Positions 9,317-18,406 of a stretch of 64,000 bases of DNA are shown here, piece after piece. Source of the DNA: an uncultured Lachnospiraceae bacterium (GTDB lineage Bacteria > Bacillota > Clostridia > Lachnospirales > Lachnospiraceae); assembly GCA_947626745.1 (NCBI GenBank), contig CANQTF010000009.1, positions 1 to 64,000 of the forward strand, read 5' to 3'. A program made the translations under genes and the position numbers. The notes beneath the pieces are model-generated. The model saw only the letters and a program-made list of their open reading frames with translations, had not been told where the DNA came from and did no database searches. Each line of letters begins with the position of its first letter. The stretch's first letter is position 1.

Positions 9317-12300
9317 TCACCGTTCGGCGTGACGCTCTCCGGTGCGCAGCGTCTCCTCGGCGGCAGCCGCGATCTCCTGCACAGAATAAAGCGGCGTCCT
9401 GCAGACCGTTGTGCCTTTGCGCAGATAAATCTGCCCGTTCACGGCGTCATAGGCCAGAAAACCGTGGAGACGCGCCAGGATATCTCCCCCGTCCTGCGTG
9501 AGCAGGTAGGCATACTCCGTTCCCCACAGCACGGCCAAACCTCCCTCGTACGCCTCATATCCGGCCATATCGTCCTCCAGCCCTTCGTACTTGGCGCTCG
9601 CTTCCCTGTCCACCTCGCAGAAATCAGGGGCGTCCGTATCGGCGGCAAGGCGCATCACCGTGACCCTGCCGTCCAGACTGACGAGATACAGCCGTCTGTC
9701 CGTATCGCTGCCGCCGAAAAACATCGTGCGCAGATAGCGGAAATTGACATATCCCTCCTGCAGCGGGTCCGTGCCGCCGTCATAGGTATAAAATACCTGT
9801 CCGTCCCGGCAGAAGCACAGACTTCCCGCCTCCGTATCGGCCACCGCATAATAGGGGAAACCGTCGGGCGCCGCCACGATATCACTGTAGGACAGCTCTT
9901 GACCGGCGGAGAACTCCGTTATGCTGATGCCGGACGGCTCGGACAGATCGCAGTCGTACAGTGTCTGAAAATCCTGCAGCAGCACATGTCCCAACGCGGC
10001 GTCGTCCGCCACCACCGTCAGGCTTGCGTGAAGCCCATACTCTTCATGCGTACAGGAGGAGACGACCTCCCCCGTTGACACATCCAGCTGCAGCATACGC
10101 CTGTTCGTCAGCAGCGCCAGCCGTTCTTGACCGTTGCAGTCAACAAACAGCATACCGCCGTAATAGTCCGCGTCCGTATAATTCCATAGCACATCGCCGC
10201 TCCTCGCATCCAACAGACAGATCTCGGTGTCCTGACCGACGCCGCTGTAGGCAACTGCCAGATATGCGCCGTCGGCGCTCAGCGCGGCTTCCCGGAGACT
10301 GCCGGCCACCCCCTCCTGCTTCTCATGAAAGACCTGCACCCCGTCGCCGACCGCCGTCCGGTATACCGTGATCTGTCTGCTGCCGTAAGGCAGCGTCACA
10401 CAGTAGCCGTCGCCTATCGCGAAGGTCTTCACGTTTGCGGAAGTACATGCGGGAAAAAGCATTCCCACCATATCTTCCCTGCTGTCCGCATTCAGATAAT
10501 GCCAGATGCCGTCTCTCGTGAACGCCATGAACATGCCGCTGCTCTCCGCATACCACAGCTTGACCACCTCCGAGCCCAGCCAGAAGCGGTAGAGCAGTCT
10601 GCCGTCCTGCGGATCGAGGATATCCACCCGGTCATAGCCCTGACAGAGCAGATAGTCCGTGCCGCTGCCCGTTCCCGCGGCTATGTCATAGAGCCAGCCG
10701 TCTGCGAGAGCATACGTCCACAGAGGCGTGTCTGCGCCGTGCAGGTCATAAGCATACAGACGGCTCTCCATATCGACGGCATAGCTTTCGCGGTCCGCCC
10801 CGCCGCTGCCGTTGTTCAATATATAGAGCCTGTCCTGAACGAACCGCAGCTCCTCCACATAGGTATAGGGCAGCGAGTAGATGCGCTGCACCGTGCCTGT
10901 GGCGGTATCGCAGAGGATCACCGCGCTCTCGTCACGCTCTCCCTCCTCCGTCAGCAGTTCCGCCGCCCAGTATGCGCCGTCCGCACTGCCGGCGCATGCG
11001 CCGCCGGACGCCGCGCTCAGACCCTCCGGCAGCTCCCACGCCCGCTCATACAGGATACTGCCGTCCGCACCGTCAAACAGCAGATAACCGTCCTCCGTCA
11101 GTAACACCGCCCGGTCCTGTTCCCGCAGCGCGATGATCCCCAATATCTTCCCCGAACCGTCCGCCGCCTGTCGGACACAGTACCGCTCTACGGCCTTCTC
11201 TCCCGACAGGTCATAGAGCGCCATGCCTTCCTCCGTCAGCGCATACACACTGTTTTCGTCCCGGAAATCCACCAGCGTCTCCGCGTCAAGATACGTATAC
11301 GCCGGCATCGTACACGGCACGATCCGCGCGTTGACGTCAGCCGCGCTCCACACGGTCACCTGCCCCGTCGCGTCCACCGTAAGGATCCTGCCGCCCTCCG
11401 GCGACATCTTCATGACCTGCACAGTGTTGTCCGCCTCCAAGATACGGTCCGGCAGGATCTGCTGCCCGTTTTCGTACAGATACAGACTGTCCGTCAGCGC
11501 ATACACCGTCTCCGGCGGATAATCGATCCCTGCGCCGGTCATACCGTCCTCCGCCAGATCTGACAGCGCGTCCTGCGCGGTGGCGACGGCCCGCATACGG
11601 TCGCCGTCCTCCAGATACTGCTTTGCCTCTTTGGCCCGCGCGACGGCCGTATTCCGCTTCGCCTCGCGGTACTGGGCTTCGATCTCCTGCGCCTGTGCGG
11701 CGATCTCGGCCGACTGTTCGCTGATCTGCGTGTTCTGCCGTCTGATCCGCAGCGCCATCGTCGTGCTGACGATGCCGAACAAAAGACAGGCGGCGCTGAT
11801 CGACACAGATGTCATAATGATCTTGCGCATACGGCGCTCTCTGTGTCGCTGCCGCAGGTCGTCGTAGCTGCAGCCGAACATCGGCGCCACAAGGCGCAGC
11901 AGCTCGCTTTTCAGCTTCTTGCGGATCTCTCTGCGGTCTGCGCCCCGCACATCGGCGGCCAGCGGCTCTACCGCGACCTTCTTTTTTATGACACTTCCGT
12001 CAGGTTGTTTTTCTTCTTCCTCGCGCCAAAGCAGCTCCTCGGGAAAAGACGTGTCCGGCTCTCCCTCCACAAGCACCGCCAGCACGTGCTCCCTGTCATG
12101 CAGCCGGATAAACGTCTCGATCTCCTGACGGCACCACATGGACTCGGGCAGCCTGGGGGAACAGATCACGATCAGGTACTCGGAATCCCGCAGCGCCTCC
12201 GTAATGGGATCGGCCAGATTGGCGACCAAGGGCAGTTCTTCCCGGTCGCGGAACACGCGCCGTATCCTCGTTCTGCCGTTCCACGCGCCCGTCTGCGCCG

Positions 12301-12454
12301 TTTGCTCCCCGTCCGCCGTCTGCGCTGCCATTCTGCGGGCCAGACCGGCGGGCAGTCTGAAATTCTCCAACTGCCTGTGGAGCGTCTGCGCCGCATAGCT
12401 GTCCGGTTCGGAATGTCTGTAGCTGATAAATGCGTCGTACTTCACCGTTCCCAT
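9317..12454 (-). CDS. TIR-domain protein with TM helix and propeller-like C-terminal region
   Basis: The 1045-aa protein begins with a TIR/TIR-like domain (residues about 5-150): YDAFISYRHSE forms the first strand and box, and SMWCRQEIETF carries Glu111 at the position of the catalytic glutamate of TIR NADases. One transmembrane helix follows (about 212-235), then a Gln/Ala-rich coiled coil with ISEQSAEIAAQAQEIEAQY, then about 700 residues of short beta-strand repeats resembling WD40/PQQ propellers (LTVDATGQVTVWSA). If the TIR faces the cytosol, the propeller is outside. It lies 12 nt after the DHH gene, with GGAGG before its ATG. NADase activity is inferred. Confidence 0.75.
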   Translation of the reverse strand: MGTVKYDAFISYRHSEPDSYAAQTLHRQLENFRLPAGLARRMAAQTADGEQTAQTGAWNGRTRIRRVFRDREELPLVANLADPITEALRDSEYLIVICSPRLPESMWCRQEIETFIRLHDREHVLAVLVEGEPDTSFPEELLWREEEEKQPDGSVIKKKVAVEPLAADVRGADRREIRKKLKSELLRLVAPMFGCSYDDLRQRHRERRMRKIIMTSVSISAACLLFGIVSTTMALRIRRQNTQISEQSAEIAAQAQEIEAQYREAKRNTAVARAKEAKQYLEDGDRMRAVATAQDALSDLAEDGMTGAGIDYPPETVYALTDSLYLYENGQQILPDRILEADNTVQVMKMSPEGGRILTVDATGQVTVWSAADVNARIVPCTMPAYTYLDAETLVDFRDENSVYALTEEGMALYDLSGEKAVERYCVRQAADGSGKILGIIALREQDRAVLLTEDGYLLFDGADGSILYERAWELPEGLSAASGGACAGSADGAYWAAELLTEEGERDESAVILCDTATGTVQRIYSLPYTYVEELRFVQDRLYILNNGSGGADRESYAVDMESRLYAYDLHGADTPLWTYALADGWLYDIAAGTGSGTDYLLCQGYDRVDILDPQDGRLLYRFWLGSEVVKLWYAESSGMFMAFTRDGIWHYLNADSREDMVGMLFPACTSANVKTFAIGDGYCVTLPYGSRQITVYRTAVGDGVQVFHEKQEGVAGSLREAALSADGAYLAVAYSGVGQDTEICLLDARSGDVLWNYTDADYYGGMLFVDCNGQERLALLTNRRMLQLDVSTGEVVSSCTHEEYGLHASLTVVADDAALGHVLLQDFQTLYDCDLSEPSGISITEFSAGQELSYSDIVAAPDGFPYYAVADTEAGSLCFCRDGQVFYTYDGGTDPLQEGYVNFRYLRTMFFGGSDTDRRLYLVSLDGRVTVMRLAADTDAPDFCEVDREASAKYEGLEDDMAGYEAYEGGLAVLWGTEYAYLLTQDGGDILARLHGFLAYDAVNGQIYLRKGTTVCRTPLYSVQEIAAAAEETLRTGERHAER

Positions 12455-12466
12455 CTGTTCCTCCTG

Positions 12467-13981
12467 CTAGGCCGGCGCATACGTCATGCGGAAGATATCC
12501 TTCTCCACCACATAGATGTCGTGTCTGTCGTCGCACCGTACTGCCAGATAATCTCCCTCTTTGCCGAGCATATACTTTTCTTCGTCCCAAGCGGTAAATA
12601 TTTTGACCCTATTGGTCAATTCTTTTGCGTGGATATGTGTGCCGCCCTTCGCAATACAGCTTTTGGCGCAGTCCGTCAGTCCCATGACCTCCCCGGTAGC
12701 CCGGTTGCGTATCGTCGGCTCATACAGGGCGGCCTGTCCCGGAACGTGGACACTGTTCAGCCGGTACGGCTCACCCGTGACGGTATAGTGTTTTCCGAAC
12801 TGTTCCCGGCGGTTGGGATAGACCTCCCCCTTGATGCCGATCATGATGATCAGATCCTGCTCCACCGTCATATCCACATCGCCCTCCAGTGTCCGGATCG
12901 TCACCGGCGTGCCGACGGGCAGTATCTTCACCGCCTCCACAAAGCCGACATGCACGGGCTTTTTCACATAGCGCCGCATATCCGACAGATCGATCTCGTA
13001 GGTCTTGGCATAGATGATCCGGCAGTTGTCAAAGTAGCTGTTCAGCCGCTGGCTGAAGAAAGCCTCGGAATGCAGCGTCGGATAGACATTCTCATACAGC
13101 GTCTTATTGATGAAACCGCCCGCCTTCTCCCGGTGGCCGCCGCCCGAGCCGATCCCTTCCGCGAGGAACGCCGCCAGCTCGTTTGCCTGCACCTCCTTGA
13201 TGCAGCTCCTGACGGAAAATTTATAACCGTCTTCCGTTTCATTGTAGACGACGCAGCTGTCCACCTCCGCCACTTGGATCAGGAAATCGCTGATCAGGCC
13301 GAGGATATTCGGGTCGCAGGGCTGTGACCGGATGATCGCATAGCGGTAATCGTCGTTGTAGATGTAGCGTATCATCGCCACACCCGCGATCTCCATTTCC
13401 TGAAGAGACAGGTTGGAATTGCGGAAAAGCGTGATCAGCGATTTCTCGCAGGGCACGGCGTCCCGCATATCCATATCGAGAGGATTGTAGATCTCGGCGA
13501 ACTGGTTCGTGTCCGTATACAAACCGTAATAGAGCGCCGTCCCCACTTTGCTGTCCTCTATCCGATAGCCGCTGTCCCGCAGCATACTCCACACGAGGGT
13601 GGAACAGCTTCCCAGATGCGGATCGATCTCGCTTTTCTCCACATTTGTGATCTCCGTCTGGTGGTGGTCGATGATCGCCACCTCCTGCGCGGGAAGGCGC
13701 GTCACGTTGCCCGCGCCGTACTGACAATCCACCGTGAGCAGAAGCTCTGCGGCCTTGGCTTCCTCCTCCACGTGTGTGATAGGGATATTGAGCTTGTCCA
13801 CCATCAGCAGCAGATTGGATTTCCGGATCCTGTTCCTGCCCGCGTACACGAGCCGCACTTGTTTTCCCATGCTCTGAAAATACGCATACAGTGCAAATCC
13901 CGACGCGATAGCGTCCGCATCAGGGTTGTCATGGCATTGGATCGTAATATCCCGATAAGATTCCAGATCTTTGAGTTTCAT
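12467..13981 (-). CDS. DHH family phosphoesterase
   Basis: The 504-aa protein has DHH-superfamily metal motifs: CHDNPDADAIAS near the start, VDCQYG, and IDHHQTE as the DHH motif, followed by a DHHA1-type substrate motif GSGGGHREKAGGF. Such enzymes cleave phosphoesters in short oligonucleotides, pAp or cyclic dinucleotides. About 180 residues after DHHA1 form an extra beta-rich region that I do not recognise and that makes it longer than NrnA or simple GdpP-like catalytic cores. Its start overlaps the aldolase stop by 4 nt (ATGA), and the TIR gene follows after 12 nt, so the three are translationally linked. Confidence 0.8.
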   Translation of the reverse strand: MKLKDLESYRDITIQCHDNPDADAIASGFALYAYFQSMGKQVRLVYAGRNRIRKSNLLLMVDKLNIPITHVEEEAKAAELLLTVDCQYGAGNVTRLPAQEVAIIDHHQTEITNVEKSEIDPHLGSCSTLVWSMLRDSGYRIEDSKVGTALYYGLYTDTNQFAEIYNPLDMDMRDAVPCEKSLITLFRNSNLSLQEMEIAGVAMIRYIYNDDYRYAIIRSQPCDPNILGLISDFLIQVAEVDSCVVYNETEDGYKFSVRSCIKEVQANELAAFLAEGIGSGGGHREKAGGFINKTLYENVYPTLHSEAFFSQRLNSYFDNCRIIYAKTYEIDLSDMRRYVKKPVHVGFVEAVKILPVGTPVTIRTLEGDVDMTVEQDLIIMIGIKGEVYPNRREQFGKHYTVTGEPYRLNSVHVPGQAALYEPTIRNRATGEVMGLTDCAKSCIAKGGTHIHAKELTNRVKIFTAWDEEKYMLGKEGDYLAVRCDDRHDIYVVEKDIFRMTYAPA

Positions 13982-14691
13982 TGTATGTTCTCCCCGCTGT
14001 TCCTATTGCATGCTTCCGATCTGTGCGGCGTTCCGCCCTGTTTTACGCCGAATTTTTCCCGCATGGCGATAAGCCTTCCGATCTGTTCGTCGGACAACTG
14101 CCGCTGTCTGCCGAGCAGCCTATCCGTGATGAGCAGGAGCTTCGCATAGTACTCCATCGACTCCAGCCTATAATACGCGCTGTATGCGTCCTCCGCCCAT
14201 GTCACCGCGCCGTGATTGGCGAGCAGTACCCCGTTGTGCGTGCGGCAGTAGGGCGCGACCGCTTCCGGCACCGCTTCCGTCCCCAGCTCCGCGTAGGGCG
14301 CGATCGGCACATCGCCCAGCATAATCACCGCCTCCGCAAGGATCGGAGCCTCCAGCGGGATCCCCGCCACCGCAAAGCTCGTGCAGATCGGAGGATGCGC
14401 GTGACAGACGCTTTGCAGCGCATCGTTCTCCCGATAGGCCCGCAGATGCATTTTCAGTTCGGAGGACGGCCGGTGCGTTCCCTCCAGCACGTTGCCATCC
14501 AGATCTACCTTGACGAGCATCTTTTTCTTCATATAGCCCTTGGACACGCCGGTGGGCGTGGCCCACACCGCATTGTCCCCGACTTTCACAGAGATATTGC
14601 CGTCGTTCGCCGCCACGAAGCCTCGCACGTACATGCGCTGTCCGATGTCTATAATCGCCTTCTTTGCGGCTTTGTCGCTCATGTAGTTCAT
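13978..14691 (-). CDS. class II aldolase/adducin family sugar-phosphate aldolase
   Basis: The 237-aa protein is a FucA/AraD-type class II aldolase. Visible motifs are GNISVK near residue 28, SSELKMHL, the zinc-ligand pair in CHAHPP, and NHGAVTWA carrying another histidine. Such enzymes split ketose 1-phosphates to dihydroxyacetone phosphate and an aldehyde. With mtnA immediately upstream, the likely substrate is 5-methylthioribulose 1-phosphate or 5-deoxyribulose 1-phosphate, as in the DHAP shunt and the 5-deoxyribose disposal pathway. Substrate is inferred from context. GGAG precedes the ATG by 5 nt. Confidence 0.85.
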   Translation of the reverse strand: MNYMSDKAAKKAIIDIGQRMYVRGFVAANDGNISVKVGDNAVWATPTGVSKGYMKKKMLVKVDLDGNVLEGTHRPSSELKMHLRAYRENDALQSVCHAHPPICTSFAVAGIPLEAPILAEAVIMLGDVPIAPYAELGTEAVPEAVAPYCRTHNGVLLANHGAVTWAEDAYSAYYRLESMEYYAKLLLITDRLLGRQRQLSDEQIGRLIAMREKFGVKQGGTPHRSEACNRNSGENIQ

Positions 14692-14743
14692 AAGTGCTCC
14701 TTCCGTGATATCCGATACCCGCCCGCGGGCAGGTACGCATTCG

Positions 14744-15835
14744 CTACAGCTCCTGCCGTCTGCGGAACAATGCCTGAAACGCCTCCGCGTAAGGCGGCCG
14801 CAGCACGCCGTGTTCGGTCACGATGCCCGTGATCAGTTCGTTGTCCGTGACATCGAAGGCGGGATTGAAGACCTTCACCCCGGCGGGCGCCATCGGCTTC
14901 TCATACCACATATCCGTCACCTCGCCGGCGGGCCGCTGCTCGATCACGATATCCGCCCCTGTCGGGGTATCCATGTCGATCGTTGAGGTCGGCGCGCATA
15001 CATAAAAGGGCACGTTGTAACGCTTCGCCACCGTGGCGACCACGGACGTACCGATCTTGTTTGCCACATCGCCGTTGGCCGCCACGCGGTCACAGCCCAC
15101 GAACACTGCGTTGATCCAACCGTTTCGCATGACCGCAGCGCACATGTTGTCACAGATCAGCGTCACGTCCACGCCCGACGCCTGCAGCTCATACGCCGTC
15201 AGCCTCGCGCCCTGCAGGAGCGGTCTGGTCTCGTCCGCAAAGACACGGAAGTGATAGCCGCGCTCCTGCCCCAAGTAGATAGGCGCTGTCGCCGTGCCGT
15301 ATCTGCACGTGGCCAGCTGTCCGGCATTGCAGTGCGTCAGGATACCGTCGCCCGGTCTGACGAGCGTAAGCCCGTGTTCCCCGATCGCCCTGCACACGCG
15401 GATATCCTCCTCCTTCATGGCGAGCGCCGTCGCTTTCAGCCTCTGCCTGATCCCGTCCACGGGCAGCCCACGGCTGTCCTCACAGATCCGCTCCATCCTG
15501 TTGAGCGCCCACGAGAGATTGACCGCCGTGGGTCTCGCGGAATTCAGATAGTCCTTATACTCGCGAAACTTCCGGCAAAAGACATCGTAGTCCTCCGTGT
15601 CGATCCCTTTGGCCAGCAGATAGATGCCGAAGGCCGCCGCCACGCCGATGGCAGGGGCGCCGCGCACCTTCAAAAGATATATGGCGTCCCATATCTCCTG
15701 TGCGGTGTGCAGCCGGATCAGCTCCGTCACCGCCGGCAGTTTCGTCTGATCGATCACCACCAGCGCGCTGTCCGCATCGTCTAACGCCACCGTCTCGTAC
15801 TCCATGATATTCTTGTCCCGCTGTCTGTCGTCCAT
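14744..15835 (-). CDS. mtnA: S-methyl-5-thioribose-1-phosphate isomerase (or 5-deoxyribose-1-phosphate isomerase)
   Basis: This eIF2B-related aldose-ketose isomerase shows the MtnA motifs: VRGAPAIGVAAAFG, THCNAGQLAT with the catalytic Cys, VGCDRVAANGDVANKIGT with the catalytic Asp, and the C-terminal PFYVCAPTSTID. I moved the start from 15988 to ATG 15835, which has GGGAG upstream and removes an overlap with the preceding MBL gene; length becomes 363 aa, normal for MtnA. The adjacent aldolase suggests salvage or detoxification of methylthioadenosine or 5'-deoxyadenosine rather than the full methionine salvage cycle. No nucleosidase or kinase gene is in this window. Confidence 0.9.
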   Translation of the reverse strand: MDDRQRDKNIMEYETVALDDADSALVVIDQTKLPAVTELIRLHTAQEIWDAIYLLKVRGAPAIGVAAAFGIYLLAKGIDTEDYDVFCRKFREYKDYLNSARPTAVNLSWALNRMERICEDSRGLPVDGIRQRLKATALAMKEEDIRVCRAIGEHGLTLVRPGDGILTHCNAGQLATCRYGTATAPIYLGQERGYHFRVFADETRPLLQGARLTAYELQASGVDVTLICDNMCAAVMRNGWINAVFVGCDRVAANGDVANKIGTSVVATVAKRYNVPFYVCAPTSTIDMDTPTGADIVIEQRPAGEVTDMWYEKPMAPAGVKVFNPAFDVTDNELITGIVTEHGVLRPPYAEAFQALFRRRQEL

Positions 15836-15885
15836 AAGTGTCTCCCGTATCCTTTCCCAACGCCGTGTACCTGTTTCCTGTGCCG

Positions 15886-16761
15886 TCACAGTCCCTGCGG
15901 TCCTCCCTGCTCCCACAGAGTCAGCCGTTTCCCGTCGCTCTGAAAGACCACCTCCGCCTCTCTTGAAAAGAGGAGTCTGCTCCCGCATTTTTCGGCGCTT
16001 TCCAATATCTCTTCATCTGCTCTGTCAGATGTGACCACGGCATAATCCGGATCCAGCGCCTCAAACAGCGCCTCCGAAGCGCCGTTTGCCCGCCCGTGAT
16101 GCGCCACCTTATATAAGGCGACCTTAGGCAGACCCGCCGCAAGAAGCTCTTCGCTGCGCTTTTTCAGCGCATCTCCTCCGAAAAACATCCTGACCTCCCC
16201 ATGCTCCGCCAACACGGCCAGAGAATAATTGTTGTCCTGCTTGTAGTGTTTTTCCTGCGGCGGATAGATCAGCAGACTGACATAGCCCGTATCCAGCTTC
16301 CACACATGATCCGGATAGCAGACCGGGATCCCCTGCGCTTCACAATATGCCTCTATTGCCGTCAGCGTCTCTTTTTCTTCATCATAGTACGGGTGGAACA
16401 CCTGATCCACCGGGATCGTCTCCAATACGGAGAGCGCTCCGCCGATATGATCCTTGTCGGGATGCGTTAAGATGAGCGCGTCGAGTTCACGGATATCTGT
16501 GTCCTGCAGCGTCTGTATCACATGTCTGCCGTCCTGCGCCTCGCCGGTATCGATCATCACCGCGTTTGCGCCCTGATGCAGTATGATGCAGTCCGCGTCA
16601 TCCCTTGTCTGTAAAATGCGCACCTGCAGATCCGTGCCGCTTGCTGCCGGGCCGCCCGTACCGTCCTCCGCCAGACAGGCCGCAGCCAACAATGCCGCCA
16701 GCACACCGGCCGCACATAAACACGCTGCCCTTCTCATTTTCCGCTCCTTTTGTCCGTTCAT
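15886..16761 (-). CDS. secreted ComEC/Rec2-like metallo-beta-lactamase-fold hydrolase
   Basis: The 291-aa protein has an N-terminal signal or lipoprotein-like segment (AACLCAAGVLAALLAAACLA), so it probably acts outside the membrane. The MBL fold is shown by LILTHPDKDHIGG (the HxxxDH zinc motif, here HPDKDH), MFFGGDA and VAHHGRANGASE. This subgroup resembles the nuclease-like domain of ComEC, though single-domain relatives have unproven substrates. Its ATG overlaps the SdpI-family stop as ATGA, supporting this start and translational coupling. Confidence 0.8.
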   Translation of the reverse strand: MNGQKERKMRRAACLCAAGVLAALLAAACLAEDGTGGPAASGTDLQVRILQTRDDADCIILHQGANAVMIDTGEAQDGRHVIQTLQDTDIRELDALILTHPDKDHIGGALSVLETIPVDQVFHPYYDEEKETLTAIEAYCEAQGIPVCYPDHVWKLDTGYVSLLIYPPQEKHYKQDNNYSLAVLAEHGEVRMFFGGDALKKRSEELLAAGLPKVALYKVAHHGRANGASEALFEALDPDYAVVTSDRADEEILESAEKCGSRLLFSREAEVVFQSDGKRLTLWEQGGPQGL

Positions 16762-17135
16762 TTTCTCAACCCTGCATCGGTAAAGTTCTTCTTAAGCGCC
16801 CGCTCCGTCGGAAAGACCGAAACGATCATCACCATGCACTGCACGGTGCAGAGCGCCACGCCCAGTCCGCCGATGACAGTCTGCGAGCTGCGGCAGAACG
16901 GAAGCTGCACAAGCGCCGACAGAAGCAGCAGGAGCCAGCCGACCTTCCACCAGATACGCCCGCAGTACACCTGTGCGAACTGCCATGTATCCGCATTCCG
17001 CATAGAACGTTTCGTCCGGTAGCCGTACACCATATTGACGCCCGGCGGCGGATGCTTCCACAGCAGTCTGCCGCCGGCGATCATAATGAGCGGCACGATC
17101 AGATCGCAGCAGAACATAAACCACCAGAATCCCAT
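16758..17135 (-). CDS. SdpI family membrane protein
   Basis: The 125-aa protein has three predicted transmembrane helices and the SdpI-family segment VYGYRTKRSMRNADTW between the first and second. In Bacillus subtilis SdpI gives immunity to the SDP toxin, but most family members are uncharacterised. Here it follows two ABC-2 permeases and overlaps the MBL gene by 4 nt. An immunity or envelope-stress role is possible but only inferred. Confidence 0.75.
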   Translation of the reverse strand: MGFWWFMFCCDLIVPLIMIAGGRLLWKHPPPGVNMVYGYRTKRSMRNADTWQFAQVYCGRIWWKVGWLLLLLSALVQLPFCRSSQTVIGGLGVALCTVQCMVMIVSVFPTERALKKNFTDAGLRK

Positions 17136-17217
17136 GTGTCGATACCTTCCTTTCTAACACAGCGGCGCGAAGATCCGCAGCACCCGCGCTATGACGGGAA
17201 ACCCCGCTGCGATGTAT

Positions 17218-18387
17218 TCACATCTGCAGATAATACGTCGCCGGGAACAGCTTCTCCAACACCGCAAAGACAGGCACATACGCCGCCAGTCTGACAAATA
17301 CGGGGGAGCACACGAGGCTGCCGAGCGAAAGGAGCGGGATCGCCGCCGCTATCGTCTCCCGGCGCCGCAAAAACAGCCGCAGCATGCAGCAATAGGCGGC
17401 CACGATCAACTGATAGGCGATGAGCCGTCCGATCTGTGACAGCCATTCGCCCGCATCCCACACGGACAACAGTGTGCCGGGAGAAAAATGTCCGCCCGCC
17501 GCGCGCACGCCCTCCGACAGCCACAGGCAGACAAGCGCCGCCGCGGAGATAAAAACGGTCGGCAGCCATACATCGACTACATAAGTCAATGCATTGGGGG
17601 CTATCCGAAGGAATCTTTTTTCCTGCAGATCCCTGTCATATTCCAGCATACCGCACATGCCGCCGATAAAAATGATAACCGCAAACACCCCTTTTACGGG
17701 AAAGGCAGTCATGTCATAAGTGTCAGCCTCGTCATTTTCCTGTTGACTATATTGGTCATCATACAGATAGCGGAAATCAAAGGTACTGCCGTCCGTCAGA
17801 TGCGTCTCGTAAGCCTCCCAAGCATAGTCGGAAAGCTCCGGCGACAACGCTTCCATATAATCCATATAACTCTGTTCGGAATAACACTGAAAGAGCACTT
17901 CCGCGATACGCTCCTTGGCCATGCCCGTGATGCTGCTCGCGTTGGTCTCATAGACCGTGACGCACTTGCGCCGGTCGTTTTCCATGATCCGTTCTTCGAT
18001 ATCCGCCGGTATGACAAACCCGCAGTCTGTCCCGCCGCGCAGCACGAGCGACTCCGCCTCGGAGCTCTCCGCACAAAACACATATGTGAGGACGCTGTCC
18101 TTCTCCTGCTGCCGCAGCCCGTCCGCGATCCGTTCCGCCCATGAGCCGTCTTCCACGCAGACCGCCACGGCCGCGCCGCCTCCTTCTCCCTGCGCGGACA
18201 CACCGACCGCAAGGCCGATGAGCGGGATCAGCACGAGCAGCACGACGTAAGCCGGCTGCCGCCACAGCCGCTTTGCAAGGAGCAGCAGCCAGATACGGTA
18301 TTGTTTTTGCAGCGGGGAGCCGCCGCCCTTTCGATGATCTCCTCTATCGCTTTTCAAGCCTTTCTCTGCCAGCCCTTTCTCACACAA
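17218..18387 (-). CDS. ABC-2 type transporter permease
   Basis: The 389-aa protein has the ABC-2 layout: one N-terminal TM helix (PAYVVLLVLIPLIGLAVG), a large extracytoplasmic region of about 180 residues, then five closely spaced TM helices. The listed start is a TTG 19 nt after the previous stop with only a weak ribosome site; a start a few codons in is possible because the first 27 residues are hydrophilic and poorly conserved-looking. It pairs with the upstream permease and the ATPase four genes upstream to make a heterodimeric exporter. Substrate unknown. Confidence 0.75.
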   Translation of the reverse strand: MCEKGLAEKGLKSDRGDHRKGGGSPLQKQYRIWLLLLAKRLWRQPAYVVLLVLIPLIGLAVGVSAQGEGGGAAVAVCVEDGSWAERIADGLRQQEKDSVLTYVFCAESSEAESLVLRGGTDCGFVIPADIEERIMENDRRKCVTVYETNASSITGMAKERIAEVLFQCYSEQSYMDYMEALSPELSDYAWEAYETHLTDGSTFDFRYLYDDQYSQQENDEADTYDMTAFPVKGVFAVIIFIGGMCGMLEYDRDLQEKRFLRIAPNALTYVVDVWLPTVFISAAALVCLWLSEGVRAAGGHFSPGTLLSVWDAGEWLSQIGRLIAYQLIVAAYCCMLRLFLRRRETIAAAIPLLSLGSLVCSPVFVRLAAYVPVFAVLEKLFPATYYLQM

Positions 18388-18406
18388 GGTAGAAATCTCT
18401 TACGCC

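Noticed and set aside
15836-15988. 51-residue N-terminal extension of MtnA in the ORF track
   Set aside because: It overlaps the MBL gene end, lacks a ribosome site and is not part of the isomerase fold.
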